Part shown: positions 50,981 through 59,898 of the stretch, piece by piece
How the letters are laid out: every line of letters begins with the position of its first letter
Numbering within the stretch: the first letter of the stretch is position 1
Assembly: GCF_036763085.1 (NCBI RefSeq)
Contig: NZ_JBAIYU010000017.1
Location: 186,001 to 250,000, forward strand
Direction: 5' to 3'
DNA from: JBAIYU01 sp036763085
Lineage (GTDB): Bacteria > Bacillota > Negativicutes > DSM-1736 > Dendrosporobacteraceae
DNA: 64,000 nt
The notes under the pieces: model-generated
The model's input: only the letters and a program-made list of their open reading frames with translations
Told to the model about the DNA's origin: nothing
Databases searched by the model: none
Made by a program: the position numbers and the translations under genes

Positions 50981-51442
50981 GTGCCTATATTATTACTGTC
51001 TATGCTTGTAGTTTTAGTTGATCAGTTATCCAAATATTATATTCAATCTCACATGTTTCCGGGATTATCTTGGCCGATAATAAATAATGTTTTTCATATT
51101 ACATATGTCCTAAATCCTGGGGCGGCCTTTGGGATATTAGAGCACCAGACAATGTTTTTTATTGTCATTGCTGCTCTTATGATTGGTTCGGTCATATACT
51201 TTTATTCTCATTTACCTAAAGACAATTGTATATTAAAATTTGGACTTGGGCTAATGGTGGGCGGCGCAATAGGGAATGTTATCGACAGAATAAAAACAGG
51301 CTTTGTTGTAGATTTTTTTGACTTTCGGGTATGGCCAGTTTTTAATGTGGCTGATATCGCTATTGTAGTCGGTGTTGGATTAATAATATACTCAATACTA
51401 TATTTATCTAATACAGAGGATGAATCACATGAACAGCAGTAA
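50981..51442 (+). CDS. lspA: Lipoprotein signal peptidase
   Basis: Membrane aspartic protease that removes signal peptides from lipidated prolipoproteins. The 153-residue product has four membrane segments, VDQLSKYYI with the first Asp/Lys, VLNPGAAFGIL, GGAIGNVIDRIKTGFVVDF and FNVADIAIVVG with the catalytic Asp pair. GTG start with GGGGAGA upstream. It overlaps rluD by about 14-23 bp, the standard lspA-rluD-pyrR order. The substrate-binding lipoprotein at 39748 would be a client. Confidence 0.96.
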   Translation: MPILLLSMLVVLVDQLSKYYIQSHMFPGLSWPIINNVFHITYVLNPGAAFGILEHQTMFFIVIAALMIGSVIYFYSHLPKDNCILKFGLGLMVGGAIGNVIDRIKTGFVVDFFDFRVWPVFNVADIAIVVGVGLIIYSILYLSNTEDESHEQQ

Positions 51443-52352
51443 TTGCGTATATAACATTGATGAGTGTACTGGGGAGCGAATTGATACTTATTTAGCCAGG
51501 ATAATGCCCGGAGTGTCGCGCTCGCATGTTCAGAAGCTAATTGCAGAAGGAAACATACAGGTTTCTGATCGTATAATAAAAGCTAACTATAAGTTGCAAA
51601 AAGGTGATTGTATCCGGGTTACAATACCTGAGGCAAAAAATGTTGAAATTAATGCAGAGGCGATACCTTTAGAAATTCTATATGAAGATACCGATGTTAT
51701 TGTAATAAATAAATCGCGCGGTATGGTTGTCCATCCTGCGGCTGGAAATTTTAGCGGTACTCTTGTTAATGCTTTGTTGGATCACTGCGATGATTTATCA
51801 GGAATTAATGGTGAGATTCGCCCTGGAATAGTACACCGATTGGATAAAGATACATCTGGAGTTATGGTAGTCGCGAAAAACGACTCAGCTCATATTGATT
51901 TGGCTAAGCAAATAAAGGAACGAACTGCTAGTCGGCTTTATTTAGCGATTGTTCATGGTAATCTAAAAGAGGACAATGGTATTATTAATGCCCCTATAGG
52001 GCGACATCCAGCAGATCGAAAAAAGATGGCTGTAGTTTTTTCGAATAGTAAAGAAGCTGTAACGTATTTTAAAGTTATTGAACGATTTGGCAATTATACG
52101 CTTGTTGAATGTAAGTTAATGACTGGTAGGACTCATCAGATTAGAGTTCATATGAATTATATTGGGCATCCGGTTGTTGGAGATCCTAAATATGGTCCAG
52201 AGAAAAAACATTTTAGTATTAAGGGACAGGCTTTGCATTCAAAGCAGTTGAAATTTAGGCATCCATCAAAAATGCAAGAAATGGTCTTTTCCGCGCCTTT
52301 GCCGGCTGATATGGAGAAAATATTAACCCAAATAAGACATATAAAAAAGTAG
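51429..52352 (+). CDS. rluD: RluD-family pseudouridine synthase
   Basis: Converts uridine to pseudouridine in large-subunit rRNA. The 307-residue product has an N-terminal S4 domain (RIDTYLARIMPGVSRSHVQK), the catalytic motif GIVHRLDKDTSGVMVVAKND with Asp, and LMTGRTHQIRVHMNYIGHPV. ATG 51429 is favoured since GAGG lies nine bases upstream; ATG 51420 is too near. pyrR follows after 9 bp. Confidence 0.94.
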   Translation: MNSSNCVYNIDECTGERIDTYLARIMPGVSRSHVQKLIAEGNIQVSDRIIKANYKLQKGDCIRVTIPEAKNVEINAEAIPLEILYEDTDVIVINKSRGMVVHPAAGNFSGTLVNALLDHCDDLSGINGEIRPGIVHRLDKDTSGVMVVAKNDSAHIDLAKQIKERTASRLYLAIVHGNLKEDNGIINAPIGRHPADRKKMAVVFSNSKEAVTYFKVIERFGNYTLVECKLMTGRTHQIRVHMNYIGHPVVGDPKYGPEKKHFSIKGQALHSKQLKFRHPSKMQEMVFSAPLPADMEKILTQIRHIKK

Positions 52353-52361
52353 GGGGTTTTT

Positions 52362-52913
52362 ATGTCAATATTAGTTGAAAAAACAATAATAATGGACTCA
52401 CAAGCTATTAAGAGAGCGTTAACGAGAATTGCACATGAAATTATCGAAAAAAACAAGGGAATAAATGAGGTTGTATTAGTTGGCATTAGAACTCGCGGCG
52501 TCCCTCTAGCGGAGCAGCTGGCAAGAGAGATAGAAAAAATTGAGGGTATAGTCCTGCCAGTAGGAATTCTTGATATAACTTTATATCGTGACGACCTATC
52601 AACTCTAGGTTATCAGCCGATTGTACATGAGACTGATATTCCAGTAGATATCAACGGGAAGAAAGTAATATTAGTAGATGACGTACTCTATACTGGAAGG
52701 ACTGTCCGTGCTGCACTAGATGCATTGATCGATATAGGGCGTCCTAAAACGATACAACTTGCAGTATTGGTTGATAGAGGGCACCGTGAGCTGCCAATAA
52801 GAGCTGACTATGTTGGCAAAAATGTTCCGACTTCTGGAAGAGAAGTGGTTAGTGTTCAACTGCTGGCAATCGATAAGATTGATAAGGTTATTATAAAAGA
52901 ATTCAAAGAGTAA
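52362..52913 (+). CDS. pyrR: PyrR regulator/uracil phosphoribosyltransferase
   Basis: UMP-sensing RNA-binding attenuator of pyrimidine genes with weak uracil phosphoribosyltransferase activity. The 183-residue product has LVGIRTRGVPLAEQLA, LDITLYRDDLS, and the PRPP-binding motif VILVDDVLYTGRTVRAALDA. In Bacillus pyrR leads the pyr operon; here nothing pyrimidine-related follows, only an IS element and the convergent rqcH, so its targets must be elsewhere. Confidence 0.95.
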   Translation: MSILVEKTIIMDSQAIKRALTRIAHEIIEKNKGINEVVLVGIRTRGVPLAEQLAREIEKIEGIVLPVGILDITLYRDDLSTLGYQPIVHETDIPVDINGKKVILVDDVLYTGRTVRAALDALIDIGRPKTIQLAVLVDRGHRELPIRADYVGKNVPTSGREVVSVQLLAIDKIDKVIIKEFKE

Positions 52914-52927
52914 GAAAAAGGTTGAGA
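52912..52927 (+). other. Left half of the pyrR/rqcH terminator stem, split by the IS
   Basis: AAGAAAAAGGTTGAGA, exactly complementary to 54273-54288 on the other side of the insertion. Confidence 0.8.
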
Positions 52928-52937
52928 TTTTGAACTG

Positions 52938-52984
52938 CACCCCTTATGTTAGACAAGATAGTATAATGTCTAACATAAGGGGTG
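52938..52984 (+). promoter_or_regulatory. Left-end IS hairpin covering the orfA ribosome site
   Basis: Perfect 17-bp stem CACCCCTTATGTTAGAC/GTCTAACATAAGGGGTG with a 13-nt loop containing TATAAT (52962-52967). The 3' arm holds AAGGGG, the orfA ribosome site. Confidence 0.7.
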
Positions 52985-52990
52985 TTTATT

Positions 52991-53356
52991 ATGCCAAAAG
53001 GAAAACCAAATGCAAGGTACACAGGTGAATTCAAACAAGCAGTTGTTGAAGATATGAGAAACAATGGCCTTAGTCAGAATGCTACGGCAGACAAGTATGC
53101 TGTAGCGCTATCCGTAGTACAAAGATGGGAACGAATCTATTTGGAAGATGGACCAGGAGGTCTGTATATTGAACGTCGAGGCCGTGCTAATGCCGCAATA
53201 GGTATTAACAAAGGCCGACCACCAAAACTAGATAAAAAAGTTGAAGGAGACCTCATAGCAGAAAATCAAAGGCTTAGGATGGAAATAGACTATTTAAAAA
53301 AATTACATGCCTTAGTACGGAAGGAAGAGCAAGCGATAAGCAAAAAGCTCAGGTGA
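52991..53356 (+). CDS. IS3-family transposase OrfA
   Basis: 121-residue helix-turn-helix protein that recognises IS ends. Seen: ARYTGEFKQAVVEDMRNNGL, SQNATADKYAVALSVVQRWE, and a C-terminal leucine-zipper-like stretch (LIAENQRLRMEIDYLKKLHA). ATG 52991 is chosen over GTG 52982, which lies in the hairpin arm. Its last 20 codons downstream of the A7 run are bypassed when ribosomes slip to make the OrfAB transposase. Confidence 0.92.
   Translation: MPKGKPNARYTGEFKQAVVEDMRNNGLSQNATADKYAVALSVVQRWERIYLEDGPGGLYIERRGRANAAIGINKGRPPKLDKKVEGDLIAENQRLRMEIDYLKKLHALVRKEEQAISKKLR
53296..53302 (+). other. Programmed -1 frameshift site (A7) in the IS
   Basis: Seven A in orfA phase (TTA AAA AAA TTA). Slipping back one base continues as ITCLSTEGRASDKQKAQ into OrfB, giving one OrfAB protein, as in IS150 and relatives. 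Confidence 0.8.
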
Positions 53357-54186
53357 TCTACGAACTGAGGCATAAATATAAGGTCACCGAATTAATTCAA
53401 GTGGCAGGGATAGCCCGCAGTACTTACTACTACCAGATTAAAAGAATGGATGGACCTGATAAATATGCTAAGATAAAAGAAATAATTTTCACTATCTTTG
53501 AGGATCACAAACATCGTTATGGCTACAGACGCATCACACTGGAACTGCATAACCAAGGGTATTGTATCAATCACAAGACAGTGCAGCGACTAATGCGAGA
53601 GCTAGGATTGTTTTGTCTCGTAAGAATGAAGAAGTACAAGTCTTATAAAGGCACGATTGGGAAGATATCTCCTAACCGATTAGAACGGAATTTTAAGGCG
53701 GAAAAACCTAATCATAAATGGGTTACTGATGTCACGGAGTTCGCTCTTTTGGGTCAGAAACTTTATCTGTCGCCTATTCTCGATCTGTATAATGGCGAGA
53801 TCGTTGCCTATAATATCAGAGAACGTCCAAATTTTGCACAGACTATGGACATGTTGAACAAGGCTTTTAGTAAAAGACCAAACTTGAAAGGTCTGATTTT
53901 TCATTCGGATCAGGGCTGGCAATATCAGATGAAAAAATACCAACATAGGCTTAAAGCGAAAGGTATTCTGCAAAGTATGAGCCGAAAAGGAAACTGTTTA
54001 GATAATGCTGTCATGGAAAACTTCTTTGGACATTTAAAAAGCGAATTGCTCTACTTGAAGGATTTCTCCTCTATAGAACAGTTTAAATTCGAGCTAATAG
54101 ATTATCTTGATTATTACAATAACCGGCGAATCAAAAGTAAACTTGGCGGTCGATCGCCTGTTCAATACAGACTGCTAGCAGCATAA
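53353..54186 (+). CDS. IS3-family transposase OrfB (DDE integrase domain)
   Basis: 277-residue catalytic part of the transposase, made mainly as OrfAB fusion. It has the HTH_21 region (YGYRRITLELHNQGYCINHK), the first Asp in WVTDVTEF, the second in FHSDQGWQYQ, and the Glu in NCLDNAVMENFFGHLKSEL, ending with YNNRRIKSKLGGRSPVQYR. GTG at 53353 overlaps the orfA stop (GTGA), but the open -1 frame continues upstream to the A7 site. No disruption. Confidence 0.94.
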   Translation: MIYELRHKYKVTELIQVAGIARSTYYYQIKRMDGPDKYAKIKEIIFTIFEDHKHRYGYRRITLELHNQGYCINHKTVQRLMRELGLFCLVRMKKYKSYKGTIGKISPNRLERNFKAEKPNHKWVTDVTEFALLGQKLYLSPILDLYNGEIVAYNIRERPNFAQTMDMLNKAFSKRPNLKGLIFHSDQGWQYQMKKYQHRLKAKGILQSMSRKGNCLDNAVMENFFGHLKSELLYLKDFSSIEQFKFELIDYLDYYNNRRIKSKLGGRSPVQYRLLAA

Positions 54187-54272
54187 AAAACAAGGCAGCC
54201 GGCTTGACCGACTACCTTGGTAAAAACGATTCTCTTTTTGTCTAACTTTTTGGGGTCACTTCATTTTTAAAG

Positions 54273-54288
54273 TCTCAACCTTTTTCTT
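54273..54288 (-). other. Right half of the split pyrR/rqcH terminator stem
   Basis: TCTCAACCTTTTTCTT, complementary to 52912-52927; it overlaps the last codons of rqcH. Confidence 0.8.
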
Positions 54289-56041
54289 GCTCTTTTATCA
54301 ATTTTTCAATGTATGTTTGGTCGGGAGTAACATAAATGGTCTTTTGGTTACTATATATTACAAAACCAGGACGAGACCCGAATGGCTTTTTTACGTATTT
54401 TTTTTGTGTGTAGTCAACTGGTATTTTGGATGAAAACCTTGCTTTACTGAAATAAGCAGCAAATTGTGCTGCCAATAGTAGAGAGGCATCGGGTGGCGGC
54501 TGTTGTTTCACTCTAAGAATAATATGCGATCCAGGAAAATCTTTAGTATGAAACCAGAAATCATTCGGCCGGGCATGTTTAAAGGTTAGTTGATCATTTT
54601 GGTAATTGTTTTTTCCTATTAGTACTTCTGAGTTATCTGAGATTACTATTTTTAGTGGCTTTGCTTGCTTAGGTAGACGACGTTTTTTTATATCTTTTAG
54701 GTAACCCGCAGAAGATAACTCATGGCTTACTTCGAGTAAGTCAGCGGAGTTTACTGCATTATCCAACGAGCTTTCTATACTTTCGAGATATGCTAACTCC
54801 TGCCTAGATTGTTCGACCTGTATTGTTAATGACGCTTGAGCTCTTTTGAGTTTATTATATTTGACGTAGTATTGCTGAGCGTTCTCTAGTATTGAATAAT
54901 CAGTATCTAGTTCGATGTCTATTGTAGCATCGGGCGATTCGCTATAAAAGTCAGGCAGGGTGATTTTGCTTGACGCAAAGCAATCGATATGTAGATTAGC
55001 CATTAATATATCGCCGCATTTGCGATAGAAATCTGCATTCTTTGCTGAATCGAACTCTGTACTTATTGTTACAAGCTTCTTTCCTAGTCTGGTAATTTCA
55101 CCAGTTACTAATTTGCGCAATACGTCCTTTTCGGGTGAAGTATATTTAGTAAAGCTTCTTCCTGAAAGTTTTCCGGCAAATTCTACAGCTTCACTCAAGG
55201 TGCTAAATTCATTGCTGTGAAAGTCCGCGAGATGTTCCAATCGAAAAGCAGCTATACCCAACAGGGAATCTTCCGTGTCCAATACTACTGTAGGTGTTAT
55301 ATTACCTTCCCTAATCGGAATAGTTACACTTGCAATAGCTTGAGATAAAGAGTCAATATCTGCGGCATCTAGAGTTTCGGTATTAATATTTAATGGTAAT
55401 CCAGACCGCCAAGCTATCTCCTTTGCGGTTAATGGTCCGACACCTTGGGCGGTTTTGATGATAGCTTTAAAAAGCGGCCCTGATTGAGCGGCAACGTTAT
55501 TAGCAATGACTTCTGGCTCTATACGCAGGATGTTCAGCTTAGTTTGACCAGGTGGAAAGAAATAATGTTTACCCGGTAAAACTTGGCGAACTCGGCTGAT
55601 ATTAAAACCAACCCGTTTTATTGAATCAATGATTGTATCGCTCTCGGTAAGAATAGCATTACTATGTTTTCCCATTATTTCAATAACTAGAGTTTTACTG
55701 ATAATAATGCCACCGGGCCCTCGAACGTCAATGTTTAATAGCACAATTCGATCGATATTGTGCTGAGTTATACTTGCTATCCGTCCATCCTCTATGTGTT
55801 TGCGCAAGACCATACAAAATACTGGGGGGGTGGCTGGATTTTCTATTTTGTGATTGCTAAGAATAACATGTGGGTTTTCGGCGTTAACGGCTATGTGTAA
55901 ACGATAATTCTCGCCTGGTTGACGAATCAAAATGACGATTGTGTTTTTATCTGGTTGGAAAATATTATCAATACGTCCCCCGGCAAGCTTTTGATCTAAT
56001 TCGGCTATAAGGGGCGACATGGAAAAACCATCGAGACTCAT
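54275..56041 (-). CDS. rqcH: Ribosome quality control factor RqcH (NFACT family; FbpA-like)
   Basis: Binds split 50S subunits carrying peptidyl-tRNA and recruits tRNA-Ala to add C-terminal alanine tails. The 588-residue product has the NFACT-N domain (DGFSMSPLIAELDQKLAGGR, HIAVNAENPHVILS), a helix-hairpin-helix/coiled-coil middle (YVKYNKLKRAQASLTIQVEQ), and the NFACT-R domain with DFWFHTKDFPGSHIILR and KIPVDYTQKKYVKKPFGSRP. ATG behind GGAGGAG. It converges on pyrR; the shared terminator is now interrupted by the IS. Confidence 0.95.
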   Translation of the reverse strand: MSLDGFSMSPLIAELDQKLAGGRIDNIFQPDKNTIVILIRQPGENYRLHIAVNAENPHVILSNHKIENPATPPVFCMVLRKHIEDGRIASITQHNIDRIVLLNIDVRGPGGIIISKTLVIEIMGKHSNAILTESDTIIDSIKRVGFNISRVRQVLPGKHYFFPPGQTKLNILRIEPEVIANNVAAQSGPLFKAIIKTAQGVGPLTAKEIAWRSGLPLNINTETLDAADIDSLSQAIASVTIPIREGNITPTVVLDTEDSLLGIAAFRLEHLADFHSNEFSTLSEAVEFAGKLSGRSFTKYTSPEKDVLRKLVTGEITRLGKKLVTISTEFDSAKNADFYRKCGDILMANLHIDCFASSKITLPDFYSESPDATIDIELDTDYSILENAQQYYVKYNKLKRAQASLTIQVEQSRQELAYLESIESSLDNAVNSADLLEVSHELSSAGYLKDIKKRRLPKQAKPLKIVISDNSEVLIGKNNYQNDQLTFKHARPNDFWFHTKDFPGSHIILRVKQQPPPDASLLLAAQFAAYFSKARFSSKIPVDYTQKKYVKKPFGSRPGFVIYSNQKTIYVTPDQTYIEKLIKEQEKG

Positions 56042-56077
56042 TTTTCTCCTCCGGTTTACGTGCTGTTATTTTTTCTC

Positions 56078-56106
56078 AGTATACCATTATGGTTATAAAC
56101 GGTCAA
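56078..56106 (-). promoter_or_regulatory. Sigma-A type promoter of rqcH
   Basis: On the minus strand: TTGACC, 17-bp spacer, TATACT, 37 bp before the ATG. Confidence 0.7.
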
Positions 56107-56176
56107 ACGAAGGTCTAATTGTAAATGATTCGGAATAAAGTGGATAAAGAGAAGCACACTTAGTGAGGTGGCATAA

Positions 56177-58924
56177 ATGGAGATTGATAAGTGGTACACT
56201 CGTACGGCGGAAGAGGCTTTAGAATTTTGGGATACAAATATAAATGACGGTCTATCGTCTAGTGAAGTAAAAAACAGATTAAATAAATTTGGTTATAATG
56301 AGATGGTTGAAAAAGAAAAAACACCTTGGTGGAAAAGATTATTAGCACAGTTCCAAGATTTTATGGTACTGATACTCTTAGGAGCTACACTAATATCAGC
56401 CTTTCTCGGGGAATATGCTGATGCAATAACAATATTAGCTATAGTTATAGTTAATGCTGCTTTAGGATTTGTACAGGAATATCGGGCAGAACAGTCGATG
56501 CAAGCTTTAAAAAAGCTTTCTGCGCCTACTGCTAATGTTATTCGAAATGGGATGCAGCAGCAGATAGCGGCAAATGAGCTGGTGCCGGGAGATATTATCG
56601 TTGTAGAATCAGGGGATAAGCTATCTGCAGACGGACGGCTTGTATCAGCGCAAGGAGTAGAAGTTGAAGAAGCTGCACTGACAGGAGAATCTCTGCCAGT
56701 TAGAAAAGTAGCAGATAAAATATTTAATGAAAACAGTCCTCTTGGCGATAGGAAAAACATGATTTATGCAGGAACAGTAGTAACGAGAGGGCGGGGAAAA
56801 GCAGTAGTATGCGGAACTGGAATGGCAACAGAAGTTGGACGTATTGCCGGTATGATTCAGGATACTGGTCATGAGCCGACACCATTGGAAAAAAGGCTAG
56901 ACAATTTGGGGCGTTGGCTTGTATGGGGATGCTTAGCTATTTGCTTAGTTGTTGTAGTAACTGGAGTAGCAAGAGGCGAGTCGCTTTTCTTAATGTGTAT
57001 GGCTGGGATTAGTTTAGCGGTTGCCGCTATACCAGAAGGATTGCCAGCAATTGTCACGGTTGCGTTAGCGTTAGGTGTTCAAAGGATGATAAAACGAAAT
57101 GCAATCGTACGCAAGCTTCCTGCGGTTGAAACTCTTGGGTGCACAACTGTAATATGTTCGGATAAAACAGGTACATTGACACAAAATGCAATGACTGTAA
57201 AGAAAGTTTTTACTGGTTTGAATAATTACGATTTAACTGGAAGTGGATATGACATCAAAGGTGACTTTCTGCTTAATAACAAGATTTTTCAGCCGAGTAG
57301 CGACAAACTGTTGCATAACTGCTTAGAGCTTGGAGCTTTATGTAATAATAGCTATCTTAAACGAAATGATGTAAATATTTCAGGTATATGGAGACATGGT
57401 AAAGATAGCGAGTGGAGTATTGAGGGTGATCCAACTGAAGGCGCATTGATTGTTGCTGCAGCAAAAGCTGGTATATGGAGAGAAAATTTAGAAAAAGAAC
57501 AGCAACGTGTTGGAGAACTTCCGTTTGAATCAGATCGTCGTAGAATGTCAGTTATCTATAAATATAAAGATGAATATTACCTCTACACTAAAGGCGCTCC
57601 TGACACTATTTTAGATTTATGTAAATTCTATCATAATGGTAGTATCGAAAAACCAATTAATTCCGACTACTTGGCAAAGTTAGCTGAGGCAAATAATGAA
57701 ATGACCTCTCAGGCACTGCGTGTGCTAGCTGTAGCATATCGAAGAGTTACGAAAGCAGAAGGCGACTTCCCCAGTGAAAACATAGAAAAAGACCTTGTTT
57801 TTGTGGGTTTGATTGGAATGATCGACCCACCAAGGGATGAAGCAAAGCAAGCTATTGTAGTATGTAAGCAAGCTGGAATAAAAACAGTCATGATTACTGG
57901 GGATCATAAAAATACAGCGACTGCTATAGCCAGGGAACTTCAAATGTTTGATGAAAACAAAAACAAGGTGCTGACAGGTCTGGAATTAGATAGTTTAAGT
58001 GATTCAGAACTATCAAAGTTAGTTAATACAGTAACTGTGTATGCAAGAGTCTCACCAGCACACAAACTGAGAATTGTAAAAGCATTAAAAAAACAAGGAC
58101 ACATCGTAGCAATGACAGGTGATGGTGTTAATGATGCTCCTGCTATAAAGGAAGCAGATATAGGTATAGCGATGGGACGTTCTGGGACAGATGTTACTAA
58201 AGAAGCATCGGCGATGATTCTTGCTGATGATAACTTCGCTACCATTGTTGCGGCTGTCGAGGAAGGGCGGGGCATTTATGATAATATAAGAAAGTTTATT
58301 AGGTATTTGCTTGCTTGTAACACGGGCGAAGTTCTCACTATGTTTATTGCTGCCTTAGCAGGTCTACCTATGCCTCTATTACCTGTGCAAATACTTTGGG
58401 TTAATTTAGTTACAGATGGATTACCAGCTATGGCATTAGGAGTTGATCCGAATGACCGTGACATTATGTGTCGTCCGCCAAGACATCCAAGAGAAAGTGT
58501 ATTTTCTAGGGGGTTAAGCCGTAAAATAATTGGGCGCGGAATTCAAATCGGTGTCAGTACAATACTAGTGTTTTCAATAGTTTATTATTTAAAAAATGAT
58601 TTAGCGTTGGCGAGGACGATGGCTTTTACAACGTTAGTTTTCTCGCAAATGTTTCATGTATTTGATTGCCGATCAGAAATATATAATGTATTTGAGGCTG
58701 GAATATTTAGAAATAAGTTTCTTATATTAGCCGCGTTTTGCTCAATTTCTATGCACGTTACAGTTATATATAATCCATTTTTAAGCAGTGTTTTTGCTAC
58801 AGTTCCAATGGGCTTTTACGATTGGCTTTTAGTTTTGGGAATTTCAGGCTGGACATTTATGCTAAATGGACTAAAGGCGTTATTTTTCCGGCGACAAGTT
58901 GCACGTGCTGTATTTAACAGGTAA
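56177..58924 (+). CDS. Calcium-transporting P-type ATPase (P2A)
   Basis: Ion pump related to SERCA/PMR1. The 915-residue product has the cation-ATPase N domain (YTRTAEEALEFWD), actuator motif EAALTGESLPV, membrane motif AIPEGLPAIVTVALALG that supplies Ca2+ ligands, phosphorylation site CSDKTGTLTQNAM, KGAPD in the nucleotide domain, hinge MTGDGVNDAPAIKEADIGIA, and six C-terminal membrane segments with WVNLVTDGLPAMALG. E in PEGL and N/D in the sixth segment match Ca2+ pumps. It is a single-gene unit divergent from rqcH. Confidence 0.93.
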   Translation: MEIDKWYTRTAEEALEFWDTNINDGLSSSEVKNRLNKFGYNEMVEKEKTPWWKRLLAQFQDFMVLILLGATLISAFLGEYADAITILAIVIVNAALGFVQEYRAEQSMQALKKLSAPTANVIRNGMQQQIAANELVPGDIIVVESGDKLSADGRLVSAQGVEVEEAALTGESLPVRKVADKIFNENSPLGDRKNMIYAGTVVTRGRGKAVVCGTGMATEVGRIAGMIQDTGHEPTPLEKRLDNLGRWLVWGCLAICLVVVVTGVARGESLFLMCMAGISLAVAAIPEGLPAIVTVALALGVQRMIKRNAIVRKLPAVETLGCTTVICSDKTGTLTQNAMTVKKVFTGLNNYDLTGSGYDIKGDFLLNNKIFQPSSDKLLHNCLELGALCNNSYLKRNDVNISGIWRHGKDSEWSIEGDPTEGALIVAAAKAGIWRENLEKEQQRVGELPFESDRRRMSVIYKYKDEYYLYTKGAPDTILDLCKFYHNGSIEKPINSDYLAKLAEANNEMTSQALRVLAVAYRRVTKAEGDFPSENIEKDLVFVGLIGMIDPPRDEAKQAIVVCKQAGIKTVMITGDHKNTATAIARELQMFDENKNKVLTGLELDSLSDSELSKLVNTVTVYARVSPAHKLRIVKALKKQGHIVAMTGDGVNDAPAIKEADIGIAMGRSGTDVTKEASAMILADDNFATIVAAVEEGRGIYDNIRKFIRYLLACNTGEVLTMFIAALAGLPMPLLPVQILWVNLVTDGLPAMALGVDPNDRDIMCRPPRHPRESVFSRGLSRKIIGRGIQIGVSTILVFSIVYYLKNDLALARTMAFTTLVFSQMFHVFDCRSEIYNVFEAGIFRNKFLILAAFCSISMHVTVIYNPFLSSVFATVPMGFYDWLLVLGISGWTFMLNGLKALFFRRQVARAVFNR

Positions 58925-58959
58925 AATAAAAGGTAAGATGTTGCAATGGAGGAATTTCT

Positions 58960-59802
58960 ATGCAGTTTAGATTTACTAAATGGCACGGCTTAGGTAATGA
59001 TTTTATTATTGTAAATGGTTTCACTGAAAAGATTGATGATTACAGTGCGGCCGCTGAAAAAGTCTGTGATCGTCATCTAGGTATCGGTGCAGATGGGTTG
59101 GTAATAGTACTGCCTTCTCAAACAGCAGATTTTGAAATGCGTATTTTTAACTCTGATGGCAGTGAAGCGGAAATGTGCGGTAATGTTGTTCGATGTGTAG
59201 CTAAATATGTATATGAGAACGGAATGACCGCCAAGAGTAAAATAAATATTCAAACAAAAGCAGGCATAATAATACCAGAATTAATTATTGAAAACGGCAA
59301 AATTAAAACAATTAAAGTTGATATGGGTGAACCAAGATTAAGACGAAGCGAAATTCCTATGGAAGGCAATAATAATGAACAAGCAATTAATTACCCATTA
59401 GAAGTTTCTAACAACGTTTATAACATTACCTGCGTATCAATGGGCAATCCGCATTGCGTAATTTTTGTTGAGGATATTAATGCTGTTGATCTAAGCGCGA
59501 TTGGTCCTCAAATAGAGAAGCATGAGATATTTCCAAGGAAAACCAATGTTGAATTTGCTCAGGTGTTAAATGATCAGGCTATTCGCATGAGAGTCTGGGA
59601 ACGAGGAGCGGGTGTTACGATGGCCTGTGGCACGGGTGCCTGCGCAACGTTAGTTGCTTCAGTTCTTAATAATAAGACACATAGACAAGCGACGATTGAG
59701 CTTGATGGCGGTAATCTGATCATTGAGTGGAAAGAAGATAATCATGTATATATGTCAGGTCCAGCTACCGAGGTGTTTCGAGGTGAATATATTTCTCAAT
59801 AA
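58960..59802 (+). CDS. dapF: Diaminopimelate epimerase
   Basis: Interconverts LL- and meso-diaminopimelate for lysine and the MurE step. The 280-residue product has FTKWHGLGNDFIIVN, FNSDGSEAEMCGNVVRC with one catalytic Cys, VSMGNPHCVIF, and GVTMACGTGACATLVAS with the second. GGAGG before ATG. It supplies meso-DAP, in agreement with the DNPR-type MurE. Terminator follows. Confidence 0.96.
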   Translation: MQFRFTKWHGLGNDFIIVNGFTEKIDDYSAAAEKVCDRHLGIGADGLVIVLPSQTADFEMRIFNSDGSEAEMCGNVVRCVAKYVYENGMTAKSKINIQTKAGIIIPELIIENGKIKTIKVDMGEPRLRRSEIPMEGNNNEQAINYPLEVSNNVYNITCVSMGNPHCVIFVEDINAVDLSAIGPQIEKHEIFPRKTNVEFAQVLNDQAIRMRVWERGAGVTMACGTGACATLVASVLNNKTHRQATIELDGGNLIIEWKEDNHVYMSGPATEVFRGEYISQ

Positions 59803-59803
59803 A

Positions 59804-59832
59804 AAAATCGGCTCATTATGAGCCGTTTTTTA
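59804..59832 (+). terminator. Terminator after dapF
   Basis: Stem CGGCTCAT/ATGAGCCG between A and T runs; likely bidirectional. Confidence 0.82.
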
Positions 59833-59898
59833 TTATTGAAGGAATTTTTGTAATCTTTGGATAATATATACTTAAGAAAATTTAGTGAGGTGCTTTTA

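Larger units (their letters stand above)
52931..54263 (+). mobile_element. IS3-family insertion sequence (IS150-like), intact
   Basis: 1333 bp. Ends are TGAACTGCACCCC...GTTAGACA on the left and, on the complement of the right, TGAAGTGACCCC...GTTAGACA, an imperfect terminal inverted repeat. TTT flanks both ends (52928-52930, 54264-54266), consistent with a 3-bp target duplication. It carries orfA and orfB in the -1 relation with an A7 slip site at 53296. Both frames are open, so it may be active. Family is set by the DDE transposase and layout; the subgroup is my judgement. Confidence 0.93.

Noticed and set aside
53341..53347. CAAAAAG as the IS frameshift site
   Set aside because: Only five A and a poorer slip heptamer; the in-phase A7 run at 53296 is a better fit and keeps the -1 frame open.
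56293..56760. 155-codon minus-strand frame opposite the Ca2+ ATPase
   Set aside because: Low-complexity Ser/Thr/Ala shadow of the conserved ATPase frame.
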